A stretch of DNA of 64,000 bases from AP-15 sp963701815 (GTDB taxonomy: Bacteria > Pseudomonadota > Alphaproteobacteria > ATCC43930 > CGMCC-115725), in the NCBI GenBank assembly GCA_963701815.1, contig CAVPBN010000046.1, positions 124,001 through 188,000 on the forward strand. The letters run 5' to 3'. Shown in pieces: positions 8,604 to 16,137 of this stretch (position 1 is its first letter; each line of letters starts with the position of its first letter). A model generated the notes under the pieces. It saw nothing but the letters and a program-made list of their open reading frames with translations. It was not told where the DNA came from and did not search any database. A program made the position numbers and the translations under genes.

Positions 8604-9747
8604 GCTCACAACCCGAGACTCTGCTGCGGCGCGCCCGCCCGATCCCGCCTCCCTGCTTGCCTGGTACGACCGCCAACGCCGTACCCTACCATGGCGGGTC
8701 CCCGTCGGGACGCGCCCGGACCCCTACCGGGTGTGGCTCAGCGAGATCATGCTGCAACAGACGACGGCCGCGACGGTCGGACCATATTTTGACCAATTCG
8801 TGGCGCGCTGGCCCGACATCCGGGCGCTCGCCGAGGCGTCGCTCGACGAGGTGCTGCAGCTCTGGCAAGGGCTCGGCTACTATGCGCGGGCGCGCAACCT
8901 CCACGCCTGCGCCCGCGCCGTTGTCGAGCGGCACGGTGGCGGCTTCCCCGAAGACCCGGCGGCGTTGCGCGTTCTGCCGGGGATCGGCCTCTATACCGCC
9001 GCCGCGATCGCCGCGATCGCCTTCGATCGTCGCGCGGCGGCGATCGACGGCAATGTCGAGCGGGTAATCGCCCGGCTTTATGCGATCGAGGAGCCGCTCG
9101 CAGCAGTCAAGCCGAGGCTGAGAGCGCTCGCTTCCGCGCTGGTCCCGGCCGCCCGCGCCGGCGATTTCGCCCAGGCCATGATGGATCTCGGCGCGCTGTT
9201 GTGCACGCCGCGTCGGCCGCGATGCGTACTGTGTCCGTGGCGCGAATCGTGCCTCGCAGCCGGATCGGGACGGGCGGAGGCGCTGCCGGCTGCGGTCGAA
9301 AAGCCGGAACGGCCACGGCGCTACGGAGTGGCGTTCTGGCTGGTGCGACCCGACGGCTCGGTATTGCTGCGCCGCCGACCGGAGAAAGGTCTGCTCGGCG
9401 GCATGATCGAGGTCCCCTCGACGGGGTGGCGCAGTGAGCCCTGGACCATCGACGAAGCGGTTCGGGCGGCCCCGGCGGCGGCCGGATGGTCGCTCCTGCC
9501 GGGTGTGGTTTTGCATGGATTCACCCATTTCCGCCTCGAATTGGCGGTTGTCTCCGGCGAAGGCAGTGCCGCGGACGGGTTGTGGGCTCGGCCCGATCGG
9601 CTCGGCGAGCATGCGCTCCCGACCTTGATGAAAAAAGTCGTGCAGCACGCCGTCTCGGCGCTCTCCGCGCCGCCCTACGAGAGCGGGGCGAAGAGCGGCA
9701 GCTCGCCGGCAAGAGCCAAGCGCACCGGCGCGAAGGACCGGCGGTGA
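8602..9747 (+). CDS. mutY: A/G-specific adenine DNA glycosylase
   Basis: 381 aa base-excision repair enzyme that removes adenine opposite 8-oxoguanine. The catalytic glutamate is Glu48 in WLSEIMLQQTT. The helix-hairpin-helix is LPGIGLYTAAAIAAIAF and the catalytic aspartate is Asp149 in AIDGNVERV. The 4Fe-4S cluster ligands follow the C-x6-C-x2-C-x5-C pattern in CTPRRPRCVLCPWRESC. The C-terminal third is the NUDIX-like domain that recognises 8-oxoG. I chose ATG 8602; the long open frame upstream is antisense to the DUF721 gene. The 3' end overlaps the convergent rnhB by 73 bp. Confidence 0.94.
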   Translation: MLTTRDSAAARPPDPASLLAWYDRQRRTLPWRVPVGTRPDPYRVWLSEIMLQQTTAATVGPYFDQFVARWPDIRALAEASLDEVLQLWQGLGYYARARNLHACARAVVERHGGGFPEDPAALRVLPGIGLYTAAAIAAIAFDRRAAAIDGNVERVIARLYAIEEPLAAVKPRLRALASALVPAARAGDFAQAMMDLGALLCTPRRPRCVLCPWRESCLAAGSGRAEALPAAVEKPERPRRYGVAFWLVRPDGSVLLRRRPEKGLLGGMIEVPSTGWRSEPWTIDEAVRAAPAAAGWSLLPGVVLHGFTHFRLELAVVSGEGSAADGLWARPDRLGEHALPTLMKKVVQHAVSALSAPPYESGAKSGSSPARAKRTGAKDRR

Positions 9748-10322
9748 TGCGGGGTAGGCCCGAGCCGGCGCAGCGCGGCGCTGTGCTCGGCGGTCGCGTA
9801 CCCGACATTGGTCTCCCACCGGTAACCTGGGTAGCGTCGCGCCAAAGCGCGCATGATCCGGTCGCGGGTCACTTTGGCGACGACCGAAGCCGCGGCAATC
9901 GAAAAGCTTTGGGCGTCGCCCTTGATCACGGTGCGGACCGCACAGGCGACCGGAGGCGCGATATCGCCGTCGACAAGGGCGGTGTCGGGACGCACTTCCA
10001 GCGCCGCCACGGCGCGCGCCATCGCCAACAGCGAGGCCCGCAGGATGTTGATGCCGTCGATCTCGCGCACGCTCGCCGCGCCGACGCCGATCCGGGCGGC
10101 GCCGCGCCCGGTGCACCGCCATAGCGTCCGGTAGCAACTCTCGCGCCGATCCGACGCCAGGACTTTCGAATCGTCGAGTTCTTCGCGCAGCGATTTCGGG
10201 AAGCGGCGCATGTCGAGAACCACCGCCGCGGCAACGACCGGGCCGGCGAGCGGGCCGCGTCCCGCTTCGTCGACGCCGCAGACGATGCCCTGGCAACCCC
10301 TTTCGATGGCAAAATCCGGCAT
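9675..10322 (-). CDS. rnhB: Ribonuclease HII
   Basis: 215 aa endonuclease that cuts the RNA strand of RNA-DNA hybrids and removes ribonucleotides misincorporated in DNA. The N-terminal active-site motif is GVDEAGRGPLAGP, with the Asp-Glu pair. Further family blocks are SFSIAAASVVAKVTRDRIM and YPGYRWETNVGY. ATG 10322 (MPDFAIERGCQG) fits the usual length; the longer upstream frame has no family similarity. The last 73 bp overlap the mutY 3' end on the other strand. Both frames are intact through the overlap, so it appears real. Confidence 0.94.
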   Translation of the reverse strand: MPDFAIERGCQGIVCGVDEAGRGPLAGPVVAAAVVLDMRRFPKSLREELDDSKVLASDRRESCYRTLWRCTGRGAARIGVGAASVREIDGINILRASLLAMARAVAALEVRPDTALVDGDIAPPVACAVRTVIKGDAQSFSIAAASVVAKVTRDRIMRALARRYPGYRWETNVGYATAEHSAALRRLGPTPHHRRSFAPVRLALAGELPLFAPLS

Positions 10323-10489
10323 TGCCCCTCCGCCGCACCGGCTATGCCATGCCGGTGCTCGGCCGGCAAGCAGGCTCGCGGAACCGGGGTGGCGAGCGGA
10401 CCGAGATCCGCTATTCTGGCGACGTGTCGGGTTTCGCAGCGCCACTCTCGCGGTCGGACGAGGCGCCGTTGCAGAGTGCGCCGGGTTGG

Positions 10490-10897
10490 ATGCTGGCCGC
10501 GGCGGCCGTCTTGCCGCTGTTCTCGGCGACCCCGGCCATCGCCCTTGATCTCTTTGCAGAACATCAGGTTACGGCCCAGTTCGCGACCCCCGACGGCACG
10601 CCGATGGCCGGCGCCGAGGTGCGCGTGTTTGCGCCCGGCGATCCGGTCAACCCGGCGGAAACCGGCCACACCGATAAGGCGGGCAAATTTATCTTCGACG
10701 CCGACCGCGACGGAATGTGGAGCGCCGAAGCGCGAACCCCGGACCGAATCGCCCGGATCATGATCCGCGTGGGCGGCAAGACCCAACCGCACGATCCGAC
10801 GAGCCCGATTATAGTGATCGGCATTCTCGCCGTGCTGGCGGTCGTTCTGTTCTGGTACCGCCTGAGGCGGGCGCGGGCCCGGCGACCGAAGCCATGA
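10490..10897 (+). CDS. Secreted, C-terminally membrane-anchored NikL-like protein
   Basis: About 135 aa from ATG 10490, which opens on a hydrophobic segment ending in ATPAIALD, a plausible signal peptide. The mature part is a small beta-sandwich of the carboxypeptidase-regulatory type (FATPDGTPMAGAEVRVFAPG, then GHTDKAGKFIF and DRDGMWSAEA). This resembles NikL, an accessory protein of nickel/cobalt ECF importers. A C-terminal transmembrane helix (IIVIGILAVLAVVLFWYRL) is followed by a basic tail. No nickel transporter genes are nearby, so the metal link is weak. The start is uncertain because the frame is open upstream to 10322. Confidence 0.6.
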   Translation: MLAAAAVLPLFSATPAIALDLFAEHQVTAQFATPDGTPMAGAEVRVFAPGDPVNPAETGHTDKAGKFIFDADRDGMWSAEARTPDRIARIMIRVGGKTQPHDPTSPIIVIGILAVLAVVLFWYRLRRARARRPKP

Positions 10898-11301
10898 CCC
10901 TCGCCGGCGTCGCATTGCTGCGGCGCGCCGGCTCGTCTGCCGATCAGCTGCGCGCGATCAACGTCCCGATCAGATCGGCCGGCCAAGCCAGGCTCAGCGG
11001 AGCGCTGGTCAAGGCTTCGACAAATGCCGGGTCGCCGGGCGCCGGCGGGACGGCGACCATGTGGTGACTAAAGTGGGCAAGCACGCCGGCCAAGTATAAT
11101 CCGGCGAGCCATTTCCAGGCCGACTGAGATTGCCGCGCTCGTTTCGGTTGCAGAGCGGCGGCAAAAGAGAAAACCCGTCGTCCGAATTTGGGCACCCCCG
11201 GCGGGCCGATCATGATTTCACCCAGGCGCTGGCTGTGTTGCGGTGCAACGGGTACGCGCGAAGCGGCGCAGACCGAATGATAGCGGAGTTCTGCGACGGC
11301 G
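10898..11301. other. 404-nt stretch with one weak candidate gene
   Basis: Between the NikL-like gene and the end of cca I see only one weak minus-strand frame (10944-11213, listed separately). There is no recognisable RNA gene, strong hairpin with a T-run, or repeat. The ends of the two flanking genes converge here. Confidence 0.5.
10944..11213 (-). CDS. Possible small membrane protein, unknown
   Basis: 89 aa if started at ATG 11213 (MIGPPGVPKFGRR). One transmembrane-like segment (WKWLAGLYLAGVLAHFSHH, about residues 36-54) is followed by a Pro-rich and hydrophobic tail. I recognise no family and see no strong ribosome-binding site. It may be a chance frame in GC-rich DNA. Confidence 0.28.
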   Translation of the reverse strand: MIGPPGVPKFGRRVFSFAAALQPKRARQSQSAWKWLAGLYLAGVLAHFSHHMVAVPPAPGDPAFVEALTSAPLSLAWPADLIGTLIARS

Positions 11302-12567
11302 TCACCGCCTCGCGTCGACGGCATCGGCAGCGGCGAACTCTCGGAGGCGAACCAGGCACTGGACCCGGTCGGCGGCGAAATTGCCCTCCTTCCACCAGAG
11401 CCTGACTGCTTCCAGGAGCCGGCCGACGCGTTCGCCGGGCGGGATGCCGAGAGCGGTCACGTCATGCCCGGCGAGAGGAAAAACCGGCGGCGTCCAGGCG
11501 TGGGCGAGGGCAAGAAGCGCGTTCAGCTGATCTTGCGGCGTCGCCCCCGCGGCGGCCGACAGCAGAGCTATATCGCGAAAGCGTTCGGCGCCGAGTTCGT
11601 AAAGGGTTCGCCGCCGGCCCTGCTCGCTGCCTTCCGCAACCGGCGGCCAGGGCGGGGCGAGGCTCCGCAGCCGGTCCCGCCAAACGTTGGGGAAACGCAA
11701 TCGTGCGGCGAGCGCAACGACGCCATCGGCATCGACTTCGATCAGGGCGGCAAGCCGGCGCAGCGGGTCCGGTTTCGGTTCGATCGCGATCAGCCGCTGA
11801 AGATGGTCGAGCCGACGGGCTTCGGGGAGCGCGGCAGCGAGCACGCCGTCTTCGCGCATCATCGCCAACGCGGCGGTCGGGTCTGGGGTTTCCAGCAGCT
11901 TCACCAGCTCCTGGGCAACGCGCTCGGCCGACAGCGTCGGCAGCAGATGGATTGTTGCCCGGCAGGCGGCACGCGCCGCAGCGTCGCCCGGGCCTTTGCC
12001 GAAACGCGACTCGAAGCGGTAATACCGCAGCAGCCGCAACACATCCTCGGCAATTCGTGTGGCGGGTTCGCCGACAAAGCGGACGCGCCGGGCTGCGAGA
12101 TCGGCCAAACCGCCGACCGGGTCGTGGATCGTGCCGTCGGGATCGAGAAAGATCGCGTTGATCGTAAAGTCGCGCCGGGCGGCATCGGCGGCCCAGTCGG
12201 CGTCGAAGGCGACGCGCGCGCGGCGGCCAAAGGTCTCGACGTCGCGGCGTAAGGTCGTGATCTCGAAACGCCACGGCGGGACCAGCGCCGTTACCGTGCC
12301 GTGGGCGAGACCGGTCGGCACCACTTTGATGCCGCTCTTGTGCAGCAGTTCGGTGACCCGTTCCGGCGATGCCGGGGTGGCGATGTCGATGTCGGTCCCA
12401 AAAGTCGATTTGGCGGTCGACCGACCGAGCAGCGTGTCGCGGACCGCACCGCCGACGAACCGGGCCGAAACGCCGCCGGCGGCGAGCGCCGCCAGGACGG
12501 CGCGGGTGGCCGGCTCGACCACCCAGCCCGGCGGCGCAATTCGGCGCAGACCAGCCGGGTCGCTCAA
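11302..12567 (-). CDS. cca: CCA tRNA nucleotidyltransferase / poly(A) polymerase family
   Basis: About 421 aa. Class II nucleotidyltransferase with the head motif FVGGAVRDTLLG, the catalytic carboxylates in FGTDIDIATP, the RRDFTINAIFLDPDG block and the RIAEDVLRLLRYYRF motif. These belong to the enzyme that adds or repairs the 3' CCA of tRNA; poly(A) polymerase I is the close relative. The C-terminal domain is the alphaproteobacterial type. Start choice: TTG 12567 overlaps the DUF6111 stop as TTGA, suggesting translational coupling. An in-frame ATG at 12618 would overlap DUF6111 by 55 nt and is the alternative. Last gene of the DUF1285-NUDIX-DUF6111-cca operon. Confidence 0.9.
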   Translation of the reverse strand: MSDPAGLRRIAPPGWVVEPATRAVLAALAAGGVSARFVGGAVRDTLLGRSTAKSTFGTDIDIATPASPERVTELLHKSGIKVVPTGLAHGTVTALVPPWRFEITTLRRDVETFGRRARVAFDADWAADAARRDFTINAIFLDPDGTIHDPVGGLADLAARRVRFVGEPATRIAEDVLRLLRYYRFESRFGKGPGDAAARAACRATIHLLPTLSAERVAQELVKLLETPDPTAALAMMREDGVLAAALPEARRLDHLQRLIAIEPKPDPLRRLAALIEVDADGVVALAARLRFPNVWRDRLRSLAPPWPPVAEGSEQGRRRTLYELGAERFRDIALLSAAAGATPQDQLNALLALAHAWTPPVFPLAGHDVTALGIPPGERVGRLLEAVRLWWKEGNFAADRVQCLVRLREFAAADAVDARR

Positions 12568-12842
12568 TCGCGCAATTTCGGTTCGACGTGACCGGGGATG
12601 ATATGCCCGCTCTGCCATCGCGGGGCGATGTAAACTCCTTCCTGCCGGGCGCCGAACCCGACCGTTACGACGAACAGTACGACCGCCAGCAGCATCGCGC
12701 CGGCACTCGCGAGCCACACCCAGGGCATCGTTGCCCAGGGCAGCCCACCCTCGCGCGCCGCCCCCGAGGCCCCGACCCACAGCACATAGAGCCCGGTCGG
12801 GAGCAACAGCGGCAGAACGATCGTCAGGCAGACCCTGAACAT
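12564..12842 (-). CDS. DUF6111 family small membrane protein
   Basis: 92 aa with two transmembrane helices (about residues 5-24 and 38-62) and a short soluble tail containing GVYIAPRWQSGHIIPGHVEP, which matches the DUF6111 family known from this position in alphaproteobacteria. The function is not known. It starts 7 nt after the NUDIX stop and its own TGA overlaps the likely TTG start of cca, so it is embedded in the operon. The consistent position between a NUDIX hydrolase and the CCA enzyme is the only functional hint. Confidence 0.78.
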   Translation of the reverse strand: MFRVCLTIVLPLLLPTGLYVLWVGASGAAREGGLPWATMPWVWLASAGAMLLAVVLFVVTVGFGARQEGVYIAPRWQSGHIIPGHVEPKLRD

Positions 12843-12849
12843 CGCCTCC

Positions 12850-13500
12850 TCAGTCGGTCAGCACCTCGGCCAAATTCACCAATATTCCGGCGGTCGCCCC
12901 CCAGATGTTGCGGTCCTCGAAGGGCAGCACGAAAAAGCTTCGCGGGCGCTCGTCGAAGATGCGCTCGGTGCGCCGATGGTTGGCCGGATCGAGTATGAAA
13001 GCGAGGGGGACTTCAAAGACTTCGGCGACTTCGAACGGGTCGGCGAAGAGCGGAAACGGAACCTGGACGATGCCGACCACCGGGGTGATTTCGAAGCCTG
13101 TCCCGGTCACATAGGTGTCCAGCCGGCCGATCAACGTCACATGGTCGCGGGGCAGGCCGACCTCCTCTTCGGTCTCGCGCAATGCCGCGTCCGCCGCGTC
13201 CCGATCGTCGGTTTCGATGCGCCCGCCCGGAAACGAGATCTGTCCCGCATGGGAACTCAAATGCGGAGTGCGCTTTGTCAGCAACACCGACATTCCGCCG
13301 CTTCGGTCGATCAGCGGAACCAGCACCGCAGCCGGGCGCAATTCAGCGCTGGCCGGCGTCATTCCCGGGTTCAGGTCGTGGTCGCCGCGGGTCGCCCAGC
13401 GGATTGCGGCGGCTTCCGCCGGGTCGGCGGTGCCGCCGTAGCCTCGTCTGCCGGGTTGTCCGAGCTGCGCGAAGCGCGCGATGGCCCAGTCTCGCGTCAC
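12850..13500 (-). CDS. CoA pyrophosphatase (NUDIX hydrolase, NudL type)
   Basis: 216 aa. The NuCoA signature LLTKRTPHLSSHAGQISFPG directly precedes the NUDIX box, which continues with RIETDDRDAADAALRE and TEEEVGL. Both together identify the subfamily that splits CoA into 3',5'-ADP and phosphopantetheine. The GTG at 13500 (VTRDWAIARFAQLG) is preferred because a further upstream start would overlap DUF1285. Second gene of the operon, 25 nt after DUF1285. Confidence 0.9.
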   Translation of the reverse strand: MTRDWAIARFAQLGQPGRRGYGGTADPAEAAAIRWATRGDHDLNPGMTPASAELRPAAVLVPLIDRSGGMSVLLTKRTPHLSSHAGQISFPGGRIETDDRDAADAALRETEEEVGLPRDHVTLIGRLDTYVTGTGFEITPVVGIVQVPFPLFADPFEVAEVFEVPLAFILDPANHRRTERIFDERPRSFFVLPFEDRNIWGATAGILVNLAEVLTD

Positions 13501-13525
13501 CAAATTGCCTCTCGTTGCTCCGCGC

Positions 13526-14095
13526 TCACTGCCAATCCGGTCCGGGCTCGCCAAGCCGGAAGAATACGCCGCTGCTCCAGACCCCGAATTGCGTCCTGTC
13601 GTCGATGCGCTCCTCGCAGCCGAGTTCGACCAACTCGTAGAACACCGTGCGCGACAGTCTTGCCTCCAGGCCGTCGCGCACCAGAATATAGGGAGCCGGC
13701 TCGCCGCTCGCAGCGGTCTCGAAACGCAGCGGATTGTCTGGGCCCGCCGTCACAATATCGTCCAGATTGGTGCGCAGGATCAGTTCTTGCCGAGGGCCTT
13801 CGCCCGCCACCGTCAGCGCCACGGCAAGGAACGGGACATCGTCGACCTCGATACGGCCGCGCTCGGCCGGGGTGACCAGCCAATAGCGGCCGTCGGGCTC
13901 GCGGCGGAGCACGGATGCGAACAGTTTAACGAGGGGCAGCCTGCCGATCGGAGACCCGAGATAGAACCACGTACCGTCGCGCCCGATCCTGATATCGTAA
14001 TCGCCGTGGTCGACGACCCGCCGGCCGATCGCGGCGCCGATTTCGGCGGATGACGGATCGGTCGAGGAATTGCCCGGGGCAGAGTTTTCGATCAC
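13526..14095 (-). CDS. DUF1285 family protein
   Basis: 189 aa soluble protein. Recognisable blocks are DIRIGRDGTWFYLGSPIGRL near residue 30, YWLVTPAERGRIEVDDVPF, LRFETAASGEPAPYILVRDG and the C-terminal GVWSSGVFFRLG. The family is common in alphaproteobacteria and Pseudomonas and has no settled function. The likely start is GTG 14095; longer frames run under the divergent moxR leader. It opens the DUF1285-NUDIX-DUF6111-cca operon and faces moxR across a gap of about 40 nt, so the two operons share a short promoter region. Confidence 0.82.
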   Translation of the reverse strand: MIENSAPGNSSTDPSSAEIGAAIGRRVVDHGDYDIRIGRDGTWFYLGSPIGRLPLVKLFASVLRREPDGRYWLVTPAERGRIEVDDVPFLAVALTVAGEGPRQELILRTNLDDIVTAGPDNPLRFETAASGEPAPYILVRDGLEARLSRTVFYELVELGCEERIDDRTQFGVWSSGVFFRLGEPGPDWQ

Positions 14096-14135
14096 GCCCG
14101 CACCGGCTTCGGATCTTAAAGAGGGGTCGCAGCGC

Positions 14136-15143
14136 TTGTCTTCCTCCGCACCCACCGGCGCCTCCGCCACGGATCTCGTCGCCGAAGTCGAAGCCCTGGG
14201 CCGCAGCCTCGGCCTGGTCCGCGGGCGTATCGGCGAGATCATCTTTGGTCAGGGCGAGGTCGTCGAGCAAGCCTTGATCGCCTTGCTGTGCGGCGGCCAT
14301 GCGCTATTGATCGGCGTCCCCGGCTTGGCCAAGACCCGGCTCGTCGAAACTTTGGGCGCGATTCTCGGGCTCGACGAAAAGCGCATTCAATGCACGCCCG
14401 ATCTGATGCCGGCCGACATACTCGGCTCCGAGGTGCTCGAAGAAAGCGAACTCGGACGGCGGTCGTTCCGCTTCATTCAAGGCCCGGTTTTTTCTCAGCT
14501 GCTGATGGCCGACGAGATCAACCGGGCGAGCCCGCGGACGCAATCGGCGTTGCTGCAAGCCATGCAGGAGGGCCGCGTCTCGATTGCCGGCCGATACCAC
14601 GCATTGCCGCACCCGTTTCACGTGCTCGCCACCCAAAACCCGCTCGAACAGGAAGGCACCTACCCGTTGCCCGAGGCGCAGCTCGACCGTTTCCTGTTGC
14701 AGATCGACGTCGACTATCCGGACCGCGATTCCGAGCGCCAGATGCTGATCGCAACCACCGGGGTCGCCGAGGACCGTCCGCGACCGGCGATGAACGTGGC
14801 CGAGCTGATCGCGGCGCAGCGTCTGGTGCGCCGCATCCCGATCGGAGAAAGCGTGGTCGAGGCCATCCTGTCGCTGGTCCGCTCGGCCCGACCCGACGGC
14901 GCCGCCGGCCCGGAGGTGCGGCGTTTTGTCTCGTGGGGGCCGGGACCGCGCGCCAGCCAAGCGCTGATGCTCGCCTGCCGGGCCCGGGCATTGCTCGACG
15001 GCCGATTCAGCCCGTCGATCGACGATGTCCTCGCCCTGGCGGCGCCAGTATTGCGGCACCGCATGGCGGTAAGCTTTGCCGGCCGCGCCGAGGGCATCAC
15101 CGTGGCGCGGGTGATCGAACAGATTTCGTTGCCGTTCCGGTGA
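14136..15143 (+). CDS. moxR: MoxR family AAA+ ATPase
   Basis: About 335 aa. Walker A is GVPGLAKT, Walker B is LLMADEINRASPRTQSALLQ, sensor 1 lies in FHVLATQNPLEQEGTYPLPE, and the C-terminal lid follows. MoxR ATPases act as chaperones that insert cofactors or activate partner proteins, typically with a von Willebrand-like DUF58 protein, which is encoded next. The start is uncertain: TTG 14136 has GAGGGG upstream, while another TTG at 14070 would overlap DUF1285. The stop overlaps the DUF58 start as GTGA. Confidence 0.92.
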   Translation: MSSSAPTGASATDLVAEVEALGRSLGLVRGRIGEIIFGQGEVVEQALIALLCGGHALLIGVPGLAKTRLVETLGAILGLDEKRIQCTPDLMPADILGSEVLEESELGRRSFRFIQGPVFSQLLMADEINRASPRTQSALLQAMQEGRVSIAGRYHALPHPFHVLATQNPLEQEGTYPLPEAQLDRFLLQIDVDYPDRDSERQMLIATTGVAEDRPRPAMNVAELIAAQRLVRRIPIGESVVEAILSLVRSARPDGAAGPEVRRFVSWGPGPRASQALMLACRARALLDGRFSPSIDDVLALAAPVLRHRMAVSFAGRAEGITVARVIEQISLPFR

Positions 15144-16081
15144 ACTCCGCCGAAGCGAGGCGGCGCATGTTGGTCTCGGCGCAGCGTCGGGACGCGCCGG
15201 CGCCGCTGCGCGACCGGGCGGAAGAAGTCGCTGCGCGCTTGCCGCCCTTGCTGATCGCAGCGGAGCGGGTTGCCGTGACCGTGGTGCAGGGTGTGCACGG
15301 CCGCCGCCGCGTCGGTCAGGGCGAGACCTTTTGGCAATTCCGACAATACCAAGCCGGCGACGCCGCCGTCGCCATCGACTGGCGCGAAAGCGCCAAGTCG
15401 CAGCGTCTCTATGTCCGCGAGACCGAATGGGACGCGGCGCAGAGCGTCTGGTTGTGGCGCGACGCCTCGCCGTCGATGGATTACACATCGGCGCAGTACG
15501 TCGCCGACGCGACTTGGCCGAAAAAACGCGATCGAGCCGAGCTGCTGCTGGTCGCGTTGGCCAGCCTGCTGGTGCGCGGCGGCGAGCGGTTGACCCTGCT
15601 CGGCAGCGGCATCGCGCCGACGAGCGGGCGCATCGCATTGTCGCAGATCGTCGAATTGCTCGGTCGCGATTTGTCCGACCGGGCGAGCCTGCCCGGCTTT
15701 GAGGCCTTGCCGCGCGCGGCTCAGCTGGTGTTGATCGGCGACTTTCTGTCGCCGCTCGATCTGGTCAATACCGCACTTGCCCGGTTCGCCGCGAGCGGCC
15801 TCAAAGGCCACATCGTGCAGATCATCGACCCGGCCGAGGCCGACTTGCCGTTCGACGGTCGTGTCCGCTTTGCCGGCGTCGAAGAGCGCGACGAGGTGGT
15901 CGTCAGCCGCGTCGAGAGCATCCGCGCAGATTATGCCGAGCGCTTCAACCAACATCACGAGGGACTTGCTGCGATCGCGGCGGCTCTGGGCTGGACATTT
16001 GCATCGCATCGCACCGATCGGCCGCCGGCGCTGGCGCTGCTCGCGCTCCACGCCGCCTTGTCGGCCGACCGGCGACGCTGA
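15140..16081 (+). CDS. DUF58 domain protein
   Basis: 313 aa. The DUF58 signature is AIDWRESAKSQRLYVRETEW. A degenerate von Willebrand A-like fold follows (WLWRDASPSMDYTS, a MIDAS-like DxSxS variant). GTG 15140 overlaps the moxR stop, so the two are translationally coupled. DUF58 proteins are the usual partners of MoxR ATPases. Together with the next two genes this forms the alphaproteobacterial version of the Bat (aerotolerance-type) operon; the substrate of the system is not known. Confidence 0.9.
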   Translation: MNSAEARRRMLVSAQRRDAPAPLRDRAEEVAARLPPLLIAAERVAVTVVQGVHGRRRVGQGETFWQFRQYQAGDAAVAIDWRESAKSQRLYVRETEWDAAQSVWLWRDASPSMDYTSAQYVADATWPKKRDRAELLLVALASLLVRGGERLTLLGSGIAPTSGRIALSQIVELLGRDLSDRASLPGFEALPRAAQLVLIGDFLSPLDLVNTALARFAASGLKGHIVQIIDPAEADLPFDGRVRFAGVEERDEVVVSRVESIRADYAERFNQHHEGLAAIAAALGWTFASHRTDRPPALALLALHAALSADRRR

Positions 16082-16137
16082 CGGGCGGACTTGATGACGC
16101 GCGCGCAACGCATCCCGCAGCCGCCCGGGGTTGAGCG

